Assembly (NCBI RefSeq): GCF_910596095.1 | Contig: NC_056538.1 | Span: 22,058,501 to 22,122,500, forward strand | Source: Thunnus maccoyii | Lineage: Eukaryota; Chordata; Actinopteri; Scombriformes; Scombridae | Direction of reading: 5' to 3' | Length of the DNA: 64,000 nucleotides | Shown here: positions 1-17,700 of the stretch, in pieces | Position numbering within the stretch: position 1 is the stretch's first letter | Layout: each line of letters opens with the position of its first letter | Notes under the pieces: generated by a model | The model's input: only the letters and a program-made list of their open reading frames with translations | The model's database searches: none | Told to the model about the DNA's origin: nothing | Translations under genes and position numbers: made by a program

Positions 1-9
1 CACACTCAC

Positions 10-130
10 TGTTTTGCACACCATTGCTGGGTCAAAGTGTTTCGCACATAATCTGTAGTGCTTGTTTAACTGGTCCGATGTTTTCGCCTCTAAATCTGCC
101 CTGCGGCAGTTCTCTACCCAAATTCGGCAT
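10..130 (-). CDS. thap12: thap12 exon 2 (second half of THAP finger)
   Basis: 121 nt between a polypyrimidine-AG acceptor at 131-133 and a GTGAGT donor at 9-4. It encodes RIWVENCRRADLEAK and the LCAKHF Cys/His pair that completes the C2CH zinc site. The reading frame is open throughout. Confidence 0.82.
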
Positions 131-1082
131 CTGAAAAAAAACACACAACAAATTTACTTTTCAGTGATACACTGAAACAGTAGCTTTGTCTATGTATACT
201 ATTTCTGACCATCTATTGAGTGTTTGACAATTGACATGTATATGTAAAAATGACAACATGTACAGTAGACTGGTATTGTATACTACAGGGACACAACTGT
301 CACACTTTACAACTCAACAGATATCAAACTCACAGCTGGAAAAAAAAGGCCACACTGTGATCACACAGCTCAGAAAAATTAAAATAGAAAACAACTAATA
401 AATAATTAGAAAAATGGTTACTTGCTGTATTTTACGTGATCAGATATGGAATTGGCAGTAGTTCTCCGAAGTTGCGGAGTGTGTCACTGAGACATGTGCA
501 GTGACTACATTACATACAAGTAATAAATGCCAAATATCTAGTCTAAGTTTGCATATTGGAGCCTAATGAAGGATCTGAAGTTACCTACCAAGTATCCCTA
601 AACTAAGTTATCCCTGCCACACAGTTTAAAGACAGAGTTGGAAGTCGATCACTTTCAATGTGACTTTGATCGTGACTTAGTTCACAACAAGCAACATAAA
701 CACTGAATTTAATAGACGTCTATGAGTTAGCATTGAAATTTAAATATCAGAACAAACCGATTACTTTTTTTTAGAAATATATTCATATATGTGTAGGACA
801 ATTAAGTACTTGGTTATATTCACAATCTTCATGACAATACATCACTGAGTTCTCCATGTAGTGATGTGCCGGTTAGTAACTAACATAAATATTAAGATAT
901 CTCAGTTAACTTACTCTCGTGCAACTCTTAACTAAGAAACCACACAGGTAATTGAATAAATTAATTTGTTAACAGACAGATAGGGTGCCTTACCTCTCAG
1001 GGTCCCGTGGAAACCGAAAAAATGCCAAATCTGACTGTGTGCTCTTCCGTGTACAGTTTGGGGCCGCGCAAAAATTCGGCAT
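10..1082 (-). CDS. thap12: THAP12-like THAP zinc-finger protein, 5' part (exons 1-2)
   Basis: THAP12 (PRKRIR/DAP4) is a nuclear protein with an N-terminal THAP zinc finger that binds DNA through a C2CH zinc site. Two exons join in phase: 1082..994 opens with MPNFCAAPNCTRKS and ends with two bases of an Arg codon before gtaag; 130..10 follows a tttttcag acceptor. The joined product shows all four zinc ligands (CAAPNC ... LCAKHF) and the invariant W in RIWVENCRRADL. The N terminus matches THAP12 as I remember it better than other THAP paralogues. Only about 70 residues are inside the window; the rest lies to the left. The gene is divergent from the tRNA pair. Paralogue (thap12a or b) is unresolved. 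Confidence 0.85.
131..993 (-). other. thap12 intron 1
   Basis: 863-nt intron with GT-AG ends. AT-rich; I see no coding homology, tandem repeat or recognisable mobile element in it. Confidence 0.75.
994..1082 (-). CDS. thap12: thap12 exon 1 (start codon, first half of THAP finger)
   Basis: 89 nt: 29 codons plus two bases. ATG is the reverse complement of 1080-1082. The exon carries the first zinc Cys pair (C-x4-C) and ends at CCTGAGAG followed by gtaag. Confidence 0.85.
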
Positions 1083-1480
1083 GCTTCGGGCTAGCCAGTT
1101 AGCTTAACTTAGCTACCTAGGGTCATCTGCTAACTTCAGTTTCCTTGTTAGATCGGTGATAAATGTAGCGCTCTGATTTAGAGAGTAACGTGAATTTAAG
1201 TGATCACAGACAACCTGTATGGCCACAGCAGTGTCAGATAGGCGTCTCCAAAAAGAAAATATTAAACAGCGCGGAGGTTTCACAGCACATTCAAAACGGT
1301 TGGAGTGAAGAATAGATCGGTTTGCAAGACGCCGTCCCGCCCACGAGACCTCTAATTGGACAGAGCCAAATATAGAGCCTTTGCTATTGGACACCCGCGC
1401 TGCACCGAGTCATTCGTCGACCAATTAAAAGACAGTAATAGCCCCTCCACCCCCACCCCCCCAACGTCCCTTCTTCTTCA
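1083..1480 (-). promoter_or_regulatory. thap12 5' UTR and proximal promoter
   Basis: Directly upstream of the thap12 ATG. It contains CpGs and three NF-Y type CCAAT/ATTGG elements within about 70 bp (near 1353, 1385 and 1418), typical of a TATA-less housekeeping promoter. The transcription start was not located. Open frames here (for example 1113-1394) look incidental. Confidence 0.5.
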
Positions 1481-1923
1481 TCTTTGTCTATTTGTCAACA
1501 ACTTTTCCAGGTGCACTGCTGCCTCCTACCGGCTGTTTCAGCACAAGACAGGAGCTAACAAAGCTAGCTACGAGGGTAGGGCGTTCAGATTGATCCTCAC
1601 TTTACGTCTTAAACTAGGTGATATACAGTAGATACTGTGTGACGACTCATTTCTGATGTGAAAGAAAGATATTAGTTGACCCTAGGTATTGAAAAAAGAT
1701 AGCTATTGTGGAAAATAAACCCATTAGCCATCGATTACTAGCTGTCTATCCCACTGATGGCTCCCGGTGATTTTTCTAGCTAACGTTACTTGCTAGCTAG
1801 TAAATGCTGTTACTTTTTGTCATGGCTGTTATGAAACGAACAAAGACTTATAAAAAGAATACAGCAGCGTCAATGAAACAGGCCACAATACAAAAAACTG
1901 CGTAGACTTCGTAGTGTATATAT
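1481..1923. other. Intergenic DNA between thap12 promoter and tRNA-Pro
   Basis: No gene or repeat recognised. Near 1,780-1,802 there is a GCTAACGTTA-type palindromic motif like those at the dyrk1a promoter. Confidence 0.5.
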
Positions 1924-1995
1924 GGCTCGTTGGTCTAGGGGTATGATTCTCGCTTAGGGTGCGAGAGGTCCCGGGTTCAAATCCCGGACGAGCCC
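1924..1995 (+). tRNA. tRNA-Pro (anticodon AGG)
   Basis: A 72-nt cloverleaf. The acceptor arm GGCTCGT pairs with ACGAGCC. The anticodon arm TCTCGC/GCGAGA frames the loop TTAGGGT, giving AGG. The T arm contains the B-box GGTTCAAATCC and the D arm gives the A-box. There is no intron and no genomic CCA. A pol III terminator-like TTTT follows shortly after. It decodes CCU/CCC as inosine-34 after deamination, by family rule. Confidence 0.97.
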
Positions 1996-2284
1996 TCCTT
2001 TTGATGTATATTTGACAGGCGATTACAGCGTGAGTTTTATAATATCTATCATCTGCACTCTTTACTGATACCCAAACACACAGTTATCAGCCGAAAACCG
2101 CACCAAGAAGCCATTGCCGAAGCAAAATATGAAATGTGCTACAAGTGACAACGGTTTTCTCCATAGCTCTTGAGATTATATTGTTTTATTTGATATTTAC
2201 GAGGGCTATATATGAGTCACAATCAATCCACTTTCACAGATGTGATGCTTGTTTTTTTTTAAATTCATCGGCGTTAAAAGAGCA

Positions 2285-2356
2285 GGGCTCGTCCGGGATT
2301 TGAACCCGGGACCTCTCGCACCCGAAGCGAGAATCATACCCCTAGACCAACGAGCC
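2285..2356 (-). tRNA. tRNA-Pro (anticodon CGG)
   Basis: A 72-nt cloverleaf on the minus strand, identical by eye to the gene at 1924-1995 except for one base: the anticodon loop is TTCGGGT, giving CGG. Acceptor, D, anticodon and T arms all pair. A TTTT terminator lies just downstream on the minus strand (near 2275). It decodes CCG. Confidence 0.97.
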
Positions 2357-3200
2357 AGGGCGTAGAAGAGAGTGACTTCTTGTTTTATAAAATGTGATGA
2401 TAAGAAAGGTTATTGTATTTCTGCTTACATCGTCAGCGTTTTATACATTCACGTCATTAGCTATGTCAGGAAGAGAGAAAAGCGCTGTGTGATGATGCAT
2501 CTTTGTAGTTTATGTATTATTATGTTACTAGGGGTGAATAGTGAACATTTCTTTGACAGTAGCTAATGTAAATGGAGTTGGCAGAGAACAATAAAGACAC
2601 ACAGAGCAATTCAATTAACTTCTTTTTATATATCATACATAAGACTGTCTTAATATAATACAAAGGGCATTGTCATAAACACAGCAAAGTCTTGACTAGA
2701 TCTTACAATCTGTGGATACATGGACTTATCCTTTCCCCCATGCTGTTCAATTCTATAGTGCATGTTGCATGTACAAAAAAAGTGAAAAAATGTGAAATCA
2801 AAAAATGAAAAGGATAAATCCAAATTAAATAAGAGGATTTCAACTTCTGTTGGGTGTTCAGATATGTCAACAAGTATACGTGTTTGTGTATAACCCACAA
2901 ACTGAACAGGCTTATGAAAGATGGAACCTTTTTTTCAACCATGTGCTTCTCATATAACCAAAAAGTAAGGTTTGTGATGTACATGCACTTACAATATACC
3001 CTGTGAAAATTATTAAGGTTTGAAGATCTAGCTTTCCCTGTTTGATTCAAACCCTACCTCATAGTGTTGTCCTGATGTAGTCAAGTACCTTTGCCAAAAG
3101 GCAAGGTTTTGCCACTAAGAAAACAGGAGTTCCTGCCCACTGAATGGTCACCAAATTGACAAACATAATCAACATACCAGCAGGAGCAAGGTAGTGAGTT
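2357..3200. other. Intergenic DNA, tRNA pair to dyrk1a 3' end
   Basis: AT-rich sequence without a recognisable gene. The short open frames show no homology or splice context. Confidence 0.45.
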
Positions 3201-3204
3201 CTAT

Positions 3205-5655
3205 ACTTCCTTTATTAAAAAAATATAAATATATACATAAATTCTATTTCAACTATTAAAAAGGGGCTGCATTTCATGACAACTGCTCTAAATAAGAGGT
3301 CAATCAGCATGATCTGAAATAGGCGCACACTTACGAGTCACTGCAGTCAATTTTTTTTTCTTTTTCAGTCTTTATTTTTGGAATGTTTAGTACCAGTATG
3401 AGTGCCAGTAATAAAAACCACTGGCAATTTCTAAATGTCTCAAATTCTGCGGGGTATGAAAAATGATTGCAAATTTGCAATTAACCTTGACATCCAGATA
3501 AAACCCCAATCTCAATATAGGTAGCTTTACATTTGTGTTTGTGGAAATACCAAGCATGATTTCTTATGATGGTTTCTCCTTTAAAATGACAACAGCATGA
3601 CCTGTGGCCTGCCCTTAATTTGAACGGTGGCTGTGAGCAGGTTTTCTCTCTAATTTCAAAACTGGTAAAATGAGCAACAGAAGAAAGAAAGCACTTCAAA
3701 ATCCCTGATATAAAAAAAAATCTGGTTATTGACTGTAATGTTTTGAGGACATGCATGTCTGCCTAGGCAAAGCATGTGATTGTGGGCTGACGGACACCCT
3801 TTCCCTTTGAATAGGACAACAATCATGGGGATCTGCCCTACCAAATCAGAACAATACCATTCAACACAAACTGATTTGCCACAATTATCCTTACCCTGCC
3901 AAGAAAATGACATAAAGTCTTGCTTCACGGCAGAAACTAGCCAAGTTGACCAAATGATGTATGAAAGGCAGCAAAACCCTTTGAAATAGTATGATGGGGG
4001 CAAAAGAAAAACGACAACACAGAAATAGAACGCATTAGTCTCCTTTTTTTTTTTTTTAACCATCAGCTTCTATCTTGCTACTCCGGAGCCTGCAGAGTAA
4101 CTACCAAATTCTCTAACATACCAAAGTTTTTAAAAGACTCCCAAAATAATCTACCAATTAATATGGAAACAGTTTTGGTAAAACGTTGCAAACAAATCTG
4201 GCCAGAATACACAATAGCCAACGGTCTCAACAACGGTCTCCAGTTTTGCTAAAGTAATATATTGCAGCTGTTTGTATTGACGTTAAAATAAGATCTTGAT
4301 AAACTTTGCGTCAAAGTGGTGAACTGCTACATTATTGGTTACAGACACCTATATGCTATAAAACAACTGCTTTGGTATAAAAACATATCCAAAGGGAAAA
4401 TAAATTCTTGTAAAATTCACAGCATAATTTGAGGAGAAAAAAGGCAGTCACTTAACTCATTTTTTTCTTCAGTTTCCATGTTTTGGATGGAGAGACTTGT
4501 GCAGGTGGTTCTGATGAGGAACTACATGCAAAAGGGAAAAATAACAAAAAACATAAAAGGGTAGACTCTGGAATAGTTCTTTCCACTGCAAAATCCTTAA
4601 CCAGTGAATAAGATTTTCAAGGAAGTAATGTTTAGGAGGTTGTTGTGTACAATAAGACCCTGTTATGTGGGGCCCTGCTGAAGAAGAAATCTTTGTCGAG
4701 AAAGGCCTCAAATTACCATTCTTATTTACCTTTTCTAAATTGTTTTAATTTCCTTAAAGAATTAAGGGCTGTCTAGAGAGAAAAATAGAGAAAAGCCATC
4801 TTAATTCAAATGATAATGTCCAGCTCCATCCCATTCCAAGTCCATGAGTCATAAGGCCAAAGGGTTATTTAGAACCAGCCACTGACTGTCTTCCTTTCAC
4901 TGGGCTGGATCCTTTCGTCTCCCGTGCCCATCGCTGCTCTCGTCTGTGCCGGGCCCGGTTGCAGCTTGCAGGACTACGGGGGCCTCTAGGCCTGAGGGGT
5001 GGTGCTTCCCTCTCCTTCGACCCCGGTTGGTGTCAGTATCCACCTGCGGGGTCTCCTCTCCACCCGGCCAGCACACGCTATAGGGACTCCACTGCTATGT
5101 GCTCCCCTTTAACAGAGTTACACAATACCGACCAACAACAAGAAATATCACCGCAAACACTTCCCCTCATTGTCAAGCTACAGGATTTACAAGCAGCTTT
5201 TACGTGAAATTTCACTTAAAAAGGGCAAAATAATTAAGAACCAGTGGAACAGTAATGTCAGGCAGTCCACGAAAAGAGGACGCCAAGCATTTCATCACCA
5301 ACAGCTACCTGCAAAACAGCTTCAAACTTTGCTCTGAAATGCTCCTCATAAGATTTTGCCACATAATACCATATGGTGATTACTTGGTGGTTACATGAAA
5401 CTGGTGAAATGGTAAGATGGATGTCTCAATCTCACTATGGTTACTCTGCAGTATTATTTTGTGCCTAATGATTGCAAAAGAAAAACTGATGAAAATTACA
5501 TATATACTTTTTAACAAAGGTTTTTCTCTGTAGTAGCGGTTCAGTGATATCTCCCTTCTGACGTGAGCAGCTTTTGTTCTCAACACACCTTGTAGTAAAA
5601 AACACCACCTTAAAAATGACGCACAGGGGGAACACACAGCCAAATGTCAGTGCAG
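3205..5655 (-). other. dyrk1a: dyrk1a 3' UTR (extent inferred)
   Basis: Follows the dyrk1a stop codon on the minus strand. Candidate AATAAA poly(A) signals appear as TTTATT on the plus strand near 3,211 and 3,370, so the UTR is probably about 2.3-2.45 kb. A GC-rich island at about 4,910-5,110 stands out from the AT-rich surroundings. No coding homology was seen in either strand of this segment. Confidence 0.5.
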
Positions 5656-11940
<6,285 letters not shown>

Positions 11941-11950
<10 letters not shown>

Positions 11951-11976
11951 CGTCTCCTGTAAAATTTCATATCATC
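11941..11976 (-). CDS. dyrk1a: dyrk1a exon with start codon
   Basis: ATG at 11950-11948 begins MHPG (human MHTG), and the last base joins the next exon to finish the Gly codon. A strong ctctcctcccag acceptor gives a 36-nt exon from 11976. A second AG would give a 16-nt exon from 11956. Start chosen by homology. Two upstream ATGs lie in the 36-nt form: one is closed at once by TGA, the other opens a long overlapping frame. Confidence 0.8.
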
Positions 11977-13862
11977 CTGGGAGGAGAGTCCAGCAGCAAA
12001 CCACAACCCACTACAAAGAATAAAAACAGATCATTATCATTGTGCATCTTTGGTGGGATTTAACTTCATAGTGGTTAAACTTTAGTTGAGAGGAAGGGAC
12101 AGATGACCCCTTAAGAACAGACGACACCCCCAAAACTTTGTGTGCTAGGGGCAAATATATCAACATATCGAGGAATTAAAAAATATAGCTAAAATTCAAA
12201 AAAGGTGAGCATCTTGTAGGGCAAGAGTCAAAAGTAGTTAAAGCGTAGGCAATTAAACTTTCAAAATACAGAAGGCCTGAAGCTCTTGTGTGAAACTATT
12301 AAAAACAAATAGACACAAACTACCTACCAATTAACAAAACAAATCAGGATTGATATTGTTGTGGACTTCACAGCACTGGATCTCCTTCTCAGCATGTCCA
12401 TAGACAATCTACTTTTTTATATTGTAGTGGATTTGAGAACCTTATAGACTTTTTTCAATAGGTAATTGGTAGTCAGAGCCCAACTGACCTAAGAGAAATT
12501 ACTGTATAAGATTATGCAAATTCACAAAGAGCTGAAAAAGTTTGGTTTGAGCCCATTTTACAAACATAATACGTGATATCAGACTGACATAACTATCAGG
12601 TGAATTTGACTTTTTATAATTCACTAACCCTTTTGGCAAAATTCAAGCTTTATTTGACCACAAAGCCATTTTGAAAGCGCACTTGTAGCTCTGAACTCTC
12701 CCAAACGTTTGATTATTCTTCATTTTCAGTACTGACACATGAACAGTTCCTTTCCTGGCTCTACTCATCACGGCATAAACGGGCCTATTTAGGTCTAAAT
12801 ATAACGACAGCTAGCTTGCTATTAGTAGCTGTATCATATCATAAGTGTTGGCTAAAGACCTCTGTAATAAGCCTATGTGTCATCTTCTCACGCCCAACTG
12901 ATTAGATCCGTTTCAAAGCTGAATGAAATGTAACCCATCCAAAACAATTAAAAGCCTAACCTTCGTGTATAAAGACGGTGCCCGAGTGGCTCTATACTTA
13001 CAGATGATGGGGTAGATCTCGTCATGGTTGGAATTTAGAAAGCATATTCAGTGTTAATTTGCGTCCTCTCTTGCTACATAACGTCCGTGTGTGCCTCCAA
13101 TTCCTCGTATAAATGACAAACGTATTCAGGCTCACGTTACCGTTAGCAGTCTAACTAGCTAACGTTGTCGTCGTTACCGTTACCCTGAAAAAACTGCGGG
13201 ACAAGCAAGCATATCTCTCACCAATCCAACGTTAGCTAGTGACGCTGTGTTCAGCCAGCGGGTTGTGGGGCCCATTCAGCTGGTTCGTCAACAAGTCATC
13301 GTTAACCATTAGCCAGGTTAGCCGAATTAGCTATCAGGCGTTAGCCAGGTTAGCTAGGTGAGCTCCCGTACCGTCTAACTCTAAAACCCAACCTACACAT
13401 CTAGTATTAATAAAATCAGACATTGCATTGACAGTAAATCAAACGGGGCTGTTAGCTTACACGGCAACATTTGCTTCAATCGTACAATGACACTGTCTAA
13501 TATCGCAGGGTTAACGTTAGCTGTAACGTTAACACCGTGCCAGCATGACTCTCCGTCCAAGCCCACACAATCCGCTGCACCTTCTAGTCCACAGCCAGCC
13601 GGAAAGCTGTTCCCATCCGACATTAAAATGAGTCCGTTGACCTACTGACTGGAAGCAAATGTTACCGCTGGCTTCAGCGGAGTCGGCACCGCCACAAAAT
13701 GTTAGCTAGCCGCCATACCATAAGCTACCGTCCTCAACTTCACTGTCGCGTCCATCATTGTGAACCATTCGAGTTACATTTATATACATCTGCGAAAACG
13801 TTAACGTGCATTTTTTGAGCCGATGAAGGCTGATGTCAAAGAGAAAAAATATAATTGCTCAC
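11977..13862 (-). other. dyrk1a 5' intron with alternative leader-exon candidate
   Basis: Intron separating the 5' UTR exon from the start-codon exon. At 13,027-13,005 on the minus strand, ATGACGAGATCTACCCCA runs into a consensus gtaagt donor and could be the end of an alternative first exon. CpG and AACGTTAGC motifs around 13,130-13,720 would suit a second promoter. Confidence 0.4.
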
Positions 13863-14020
13863 CTCTGATGGCACGATCTTCATTTAAAGTCCAATAACCT
13901 GTATGATGAGGAAACTTATCCAGCTTGAGATTCTCCCCTCCCTGCACGGTTAGCGAGTAATGTTAACGTTAAATCCGATCCCCTTCCTCTGACCGGCAAA
14001 CTCTAAAATAACTCGCCAGC
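13863..14020 (-). other. dyrk1a: dyrk1a 5' UTR exon (5' border unknown)
   Basis: On the minus strand ...CCATCAGAG is followed by a good gtgagc donor at 13862. It contains a short upstream ATG (13883-13881) preceded by an in-frame TAA. The exon's 5' end is not determined; the interval given is a guess. Confidence 0.45.
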
Positions 14021-14760
14021 CAGATTTAATACGCCTTTCATATCCCAAGCTTTAATGAACAACATCGGCGATCGAAGCAACTTTTGACTAACGTTTCTAT
14101 CAGCTGATGACTAGCAACATGCTAACGTTAACTAGCACGCATAACTTACTAGCTAACCTTAGCGAACTGGCTCGCTAGTTGACAAAATGAACGCAGCTAA
14201 CATTAGCTACCTGCCCTGGCTAGCCTCAAGCTAACGACTCTAGCTACCGCTGAATAAACGGTATGCCAAATTCTGATTTTAACGCTGTCTTTGCAAAAAT
14301 TTAGCGTCGGCCACTTCGATAAACGCGACAATACAGTTAAATTCGGAGTGTTTCAAACATGAAACAGAAACCGTGTCCTCTGATAATTTTGGTTAGGAAT
14401 TTTTGTGTCAATTTTCACAAAATGGCGCGCGGTCCAAACCTGCGCAGTGAACCGGCCCGGTGGACCAGAGACACGGACAACTCAGTTAGTGCGGCGCCGC
14501 CTAATTATTTCAACTATGTTAAAACGTCGGCCTCTTGATCTTCATAATCCGATCCACTAGACGCATTTCGTTATCCAAAAACGTCAAATATACATCCACT
14601 GACAGCATTATTCCGGCGGGAAGGGAGAACATTTGAAAAGACTGAGCTGGGGAAAAAAACCCTCCTGACAAAATGGCGATGCTCTAGCTTGTTGCCATGG
14701 CAACTGTCAATCAAAAAAAATAAAGTACCCGGATGTACCAATGACGAATAAAATCTAACT
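14020..14760 (-). promoter_or_regulatory. dyrk1a CpG-containing promoter region
   Basis: Locally CpG-rich for this window (GGCGCGCGG near 14,425; GCGGCGCCGCC near 14,491). It has two AAAATGGCG motifs (YY1 type, near 14,421 and 14,671), an RFX X-box, and a CCAAT plus ETS-like CCGGATGT near 14,730. The start site cannot be placed. Confidence 0.55.
14691..14704. promoter_or_regulatory. Perfect palindromic RFX X-box
   Basis: GTTGCCATGGCAAC, the full 14-bp symmetric RFX-family consensus with no mismatch. It lies at the upstream edge of the dyrk1a promoter. Confidence 0.8.
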
Positions 14761-17700
14761 GGCCAGAGTTACAGGACACATAACTCCAGTGTTGTCCCTG
14801 TCTGTCTTTTTTTAACAGTGTTTGGCCTGTTGCTACCGGCCGGCGAAGATATATACCGTCAGACTATGTTTATATTTCCAATTTTGAAACCACCATAACC
14901 TATTATGATGGTAACTTTGCTCTTGTGATACCACAATAGGCTACTACTTAGATAGTATAGTAGTCTGGCAGTCTACATTATGTTGGCCTGTGTGTTTTTT
15001 CTGATTTCTTTGGGGATTTGAAGAAAATTTAACCAAAAATAATTTACAGAGCTATAGATTTTAGAATTACTGAGGTCAATAGCCCCCAAACACACTCCCT
15101 ACCAGGTAATTTTGGCCAGAAAGCAAAAAGAATTAATAATATTAATAATAAAATAATTTAGCCTACTACACACCACTAATAATAATAATAATAGTAGGCC
15201 TTATAATAATAATAATGTATTTATTCACATAACTGTTGGCTATAACTGTTCCACATACTTTCTGTAAATCTGATTTGCCAACAGGATTGTCTAAAAATGC
15301 TGTATCAAAGCTTTCTTCTCAAATTTAAGTATTAGTATTGAGTCTACAATACTTGAGTCGGCTCATAATTTACCAACCTTTTGAAATTTTTAATTCAAAA
15401 ATATAAAAAGCCTCAAATTCACAAAATGAATAAATACATACTCCACAGACCTTACAGATCTTTCCTTAGATATTTTAAGTAAATTTGTTCTAGTTATGAG
15501 TTCTTAACATACATGTATATTATGGCACTTTTAGAATATTTCATTTTTTGCTTTTTTAATTTAAAGACTACCATTCTCCAATAACATGTCTATTTGTACA
15601 TGTCTGTGTGTTTATGCACAACATAAAGAAATGGTTACAATGGATTTAAAACTTTGCATAACATGTAGTTGTGCTTTTTTTTATTTAGCATAGGTATTTA
15701 GGCAAACAGGCATTATGTGTAATGTCCTGGCCTGGCAGAAATTACTGTTCCCTGAGGAAAGCCTCATCAAACATTGCTCACTTGTCCTTTTCTTTGATTC
15801 AGTGTTTGAAAGCATATATACTGATTAAATAGTACATTTATCCATGTTTTTCTTCATACAGTCAGCAAATTCTTGATTTATATAAGACATTTAATTGCAA
15901 TTGTTGAGTCATGCAACTCAGAGGAAAGAATGTTTGTAAAGCTTTTGCTCTGACACTAGTACAGGCACAGGTAGTCTCACAAGCCAGACAAGTCTCGCTA
16001 GTGGATAACACTTGCAAGACTTGTCTGACTTGTGAATACATATAGACAAAAAACTTTTAAGGGCTAGAAATGTAAAGACCTTGTGAAACAAGTTGGATTC
16101 ATGAAAAAGGTAACTTCCCCAGGTGACCTGTGTAACATTATTTTGTGCTATAAGATAGTAAAAACTGTACAATGATTACAGTATCATACAATAACATAAC
16201 AGTGACACAATCACATTATAGGCCTAAACATTTTCATGTTACATATTTGCGCAATGTAAATTAATATATTCATGTTATGCAAGGCTTAAACTAAGCATTG
16301 GAAAATGTGTGTAGTGAAACTATTCTTGTTTACTTGTTGCAAACTTTTTAAAAAACAAAAACAAACATATGCAAACATTAAAGTGACATATATTTAGTTT
16401 GTCACCTCTCTTAAACTCAGTGTATTTTTCTAAACAACTACTTGCCACAACCTTTAGGCTTCAAACTTCAGGTTAAAAGTTAGAGCAAGGTTAAAAACAA
16501 GAGTAACTGTTGGTACACTTATCCAACATTGGAACTGTTGGATAAATTAAACCAGTGGGCAATATAGTGTACCTACAATTACTGAAAACATCATAAAGTC
16601 AGTGCAGTATGTGCACAAGAAATCACACTCAAAACTGATTGGGACATGTTGCAATGGTCTGCTGTACCACTCTAAGTCTAATTTATAGCTATTTATTAAA
16701 AGCATTCTGTGGAAGGTAATCTTTGCTTTCCTTAAAGATCCCTTCCAGATATGTTTGAAGATGTATATAAAATACTCTACCTTTAATAATAATCTGTATC
16801 TAAGTTTTTCCACAAAAAAAAGTTCAATTATCTTGTTAAAATGCTTTAAATAAAATCTTCTCTCTTTCCCTCATTTAAAAAATATATTTATATTTTTTAT
16901 TTCAAAAGTTTAACTACTGGACAAACGATGCCTCCTACTTCACTGCAAAGTCCATTCTTAGTGTATGTGCATTTGAGGTTTGAAGTCTCCACATCACACT
17001 TGAATAAATTGAATACTGGACCATGATTGGCTTCTAAACAAGTTGTATTGTGAAACATCATGCCTTAAACTTAGAATTTTGGTGAGCACAGAGAAACTTT
17101 CATCACCAGCAGGTGGATATGAAAACAACCTTCTAGTATCAAACTCTGCACATAGATCATTCTGCACATTCAAGGTCAAACATCCAACTGAGGTAACAAT
17201 AAGCAATACACATTTTTGAGTGGAGGGGGACTTTAAATATCTACTCCATTTCAGACTATTTTGACAGTTAAGCAACATATGGGGCAGTTGGCATTATTTC
17301 CCCCAAATCCTTCAGTCACAAGAGGTCCTTGTATGACATCTGTGATAAGTGTCAATGTAGGACATCTGCTGGTTGTATGCAAAATCTCACTTTTTTAATT
17401 ATTATAAACTTAAGTGTTACATTGAAACTATTCAGTGGCTACGTTTACATAAATATCTATATATATATAGATAACTGCAGCTTTGTTTTTGTTTTTTGTG
17501 GGAAAATATGAGTGGACCAAGGCAGTGATGTCACTACTGCAAATTGTGGTTTGGAAAAATATCAATTAAAAGTGTATTCTCCCATTGCATTTTAATGCTA
17601 CCTCAAAGACTTGCAAGCCATTTCAAAATTTTGATGGGCAATTCTGAATCCAAAGAGCAGAGGGCATCATGATGGCCTTTCCTTCTCTTAATAGTTAGGA

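Noticed and set aside
1113-1394. 93-codon minus-strand frame upstream of thap12
   Set aside because: Lies in the promoter/5' UTR and has no homology or structure; the THAP exon 1 start at 1082 explains the gene.
4959-5207. 82-codon plus-strand frame in the dyrk1a 3' UTR
   Set aside because: Arises from the GC-rich island; composition explains the open frame and no domain is visible.
13393-13623. 76-codon minus-strand frame in the dyrk1a 5' intron
   Set aside because: Does not connect in phase to the DYRK1A exons and has no recognisable motif.
13863-13920. Frame ending ...FPHHTG at a CATACAG/gttatt border as the DYRK1A start exon
   Set aside because: It would give an HHTG-like start in phase, but it has no ATG and a poor donor. 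ATGCATCCAG at 11950-11941 fits the start far better.
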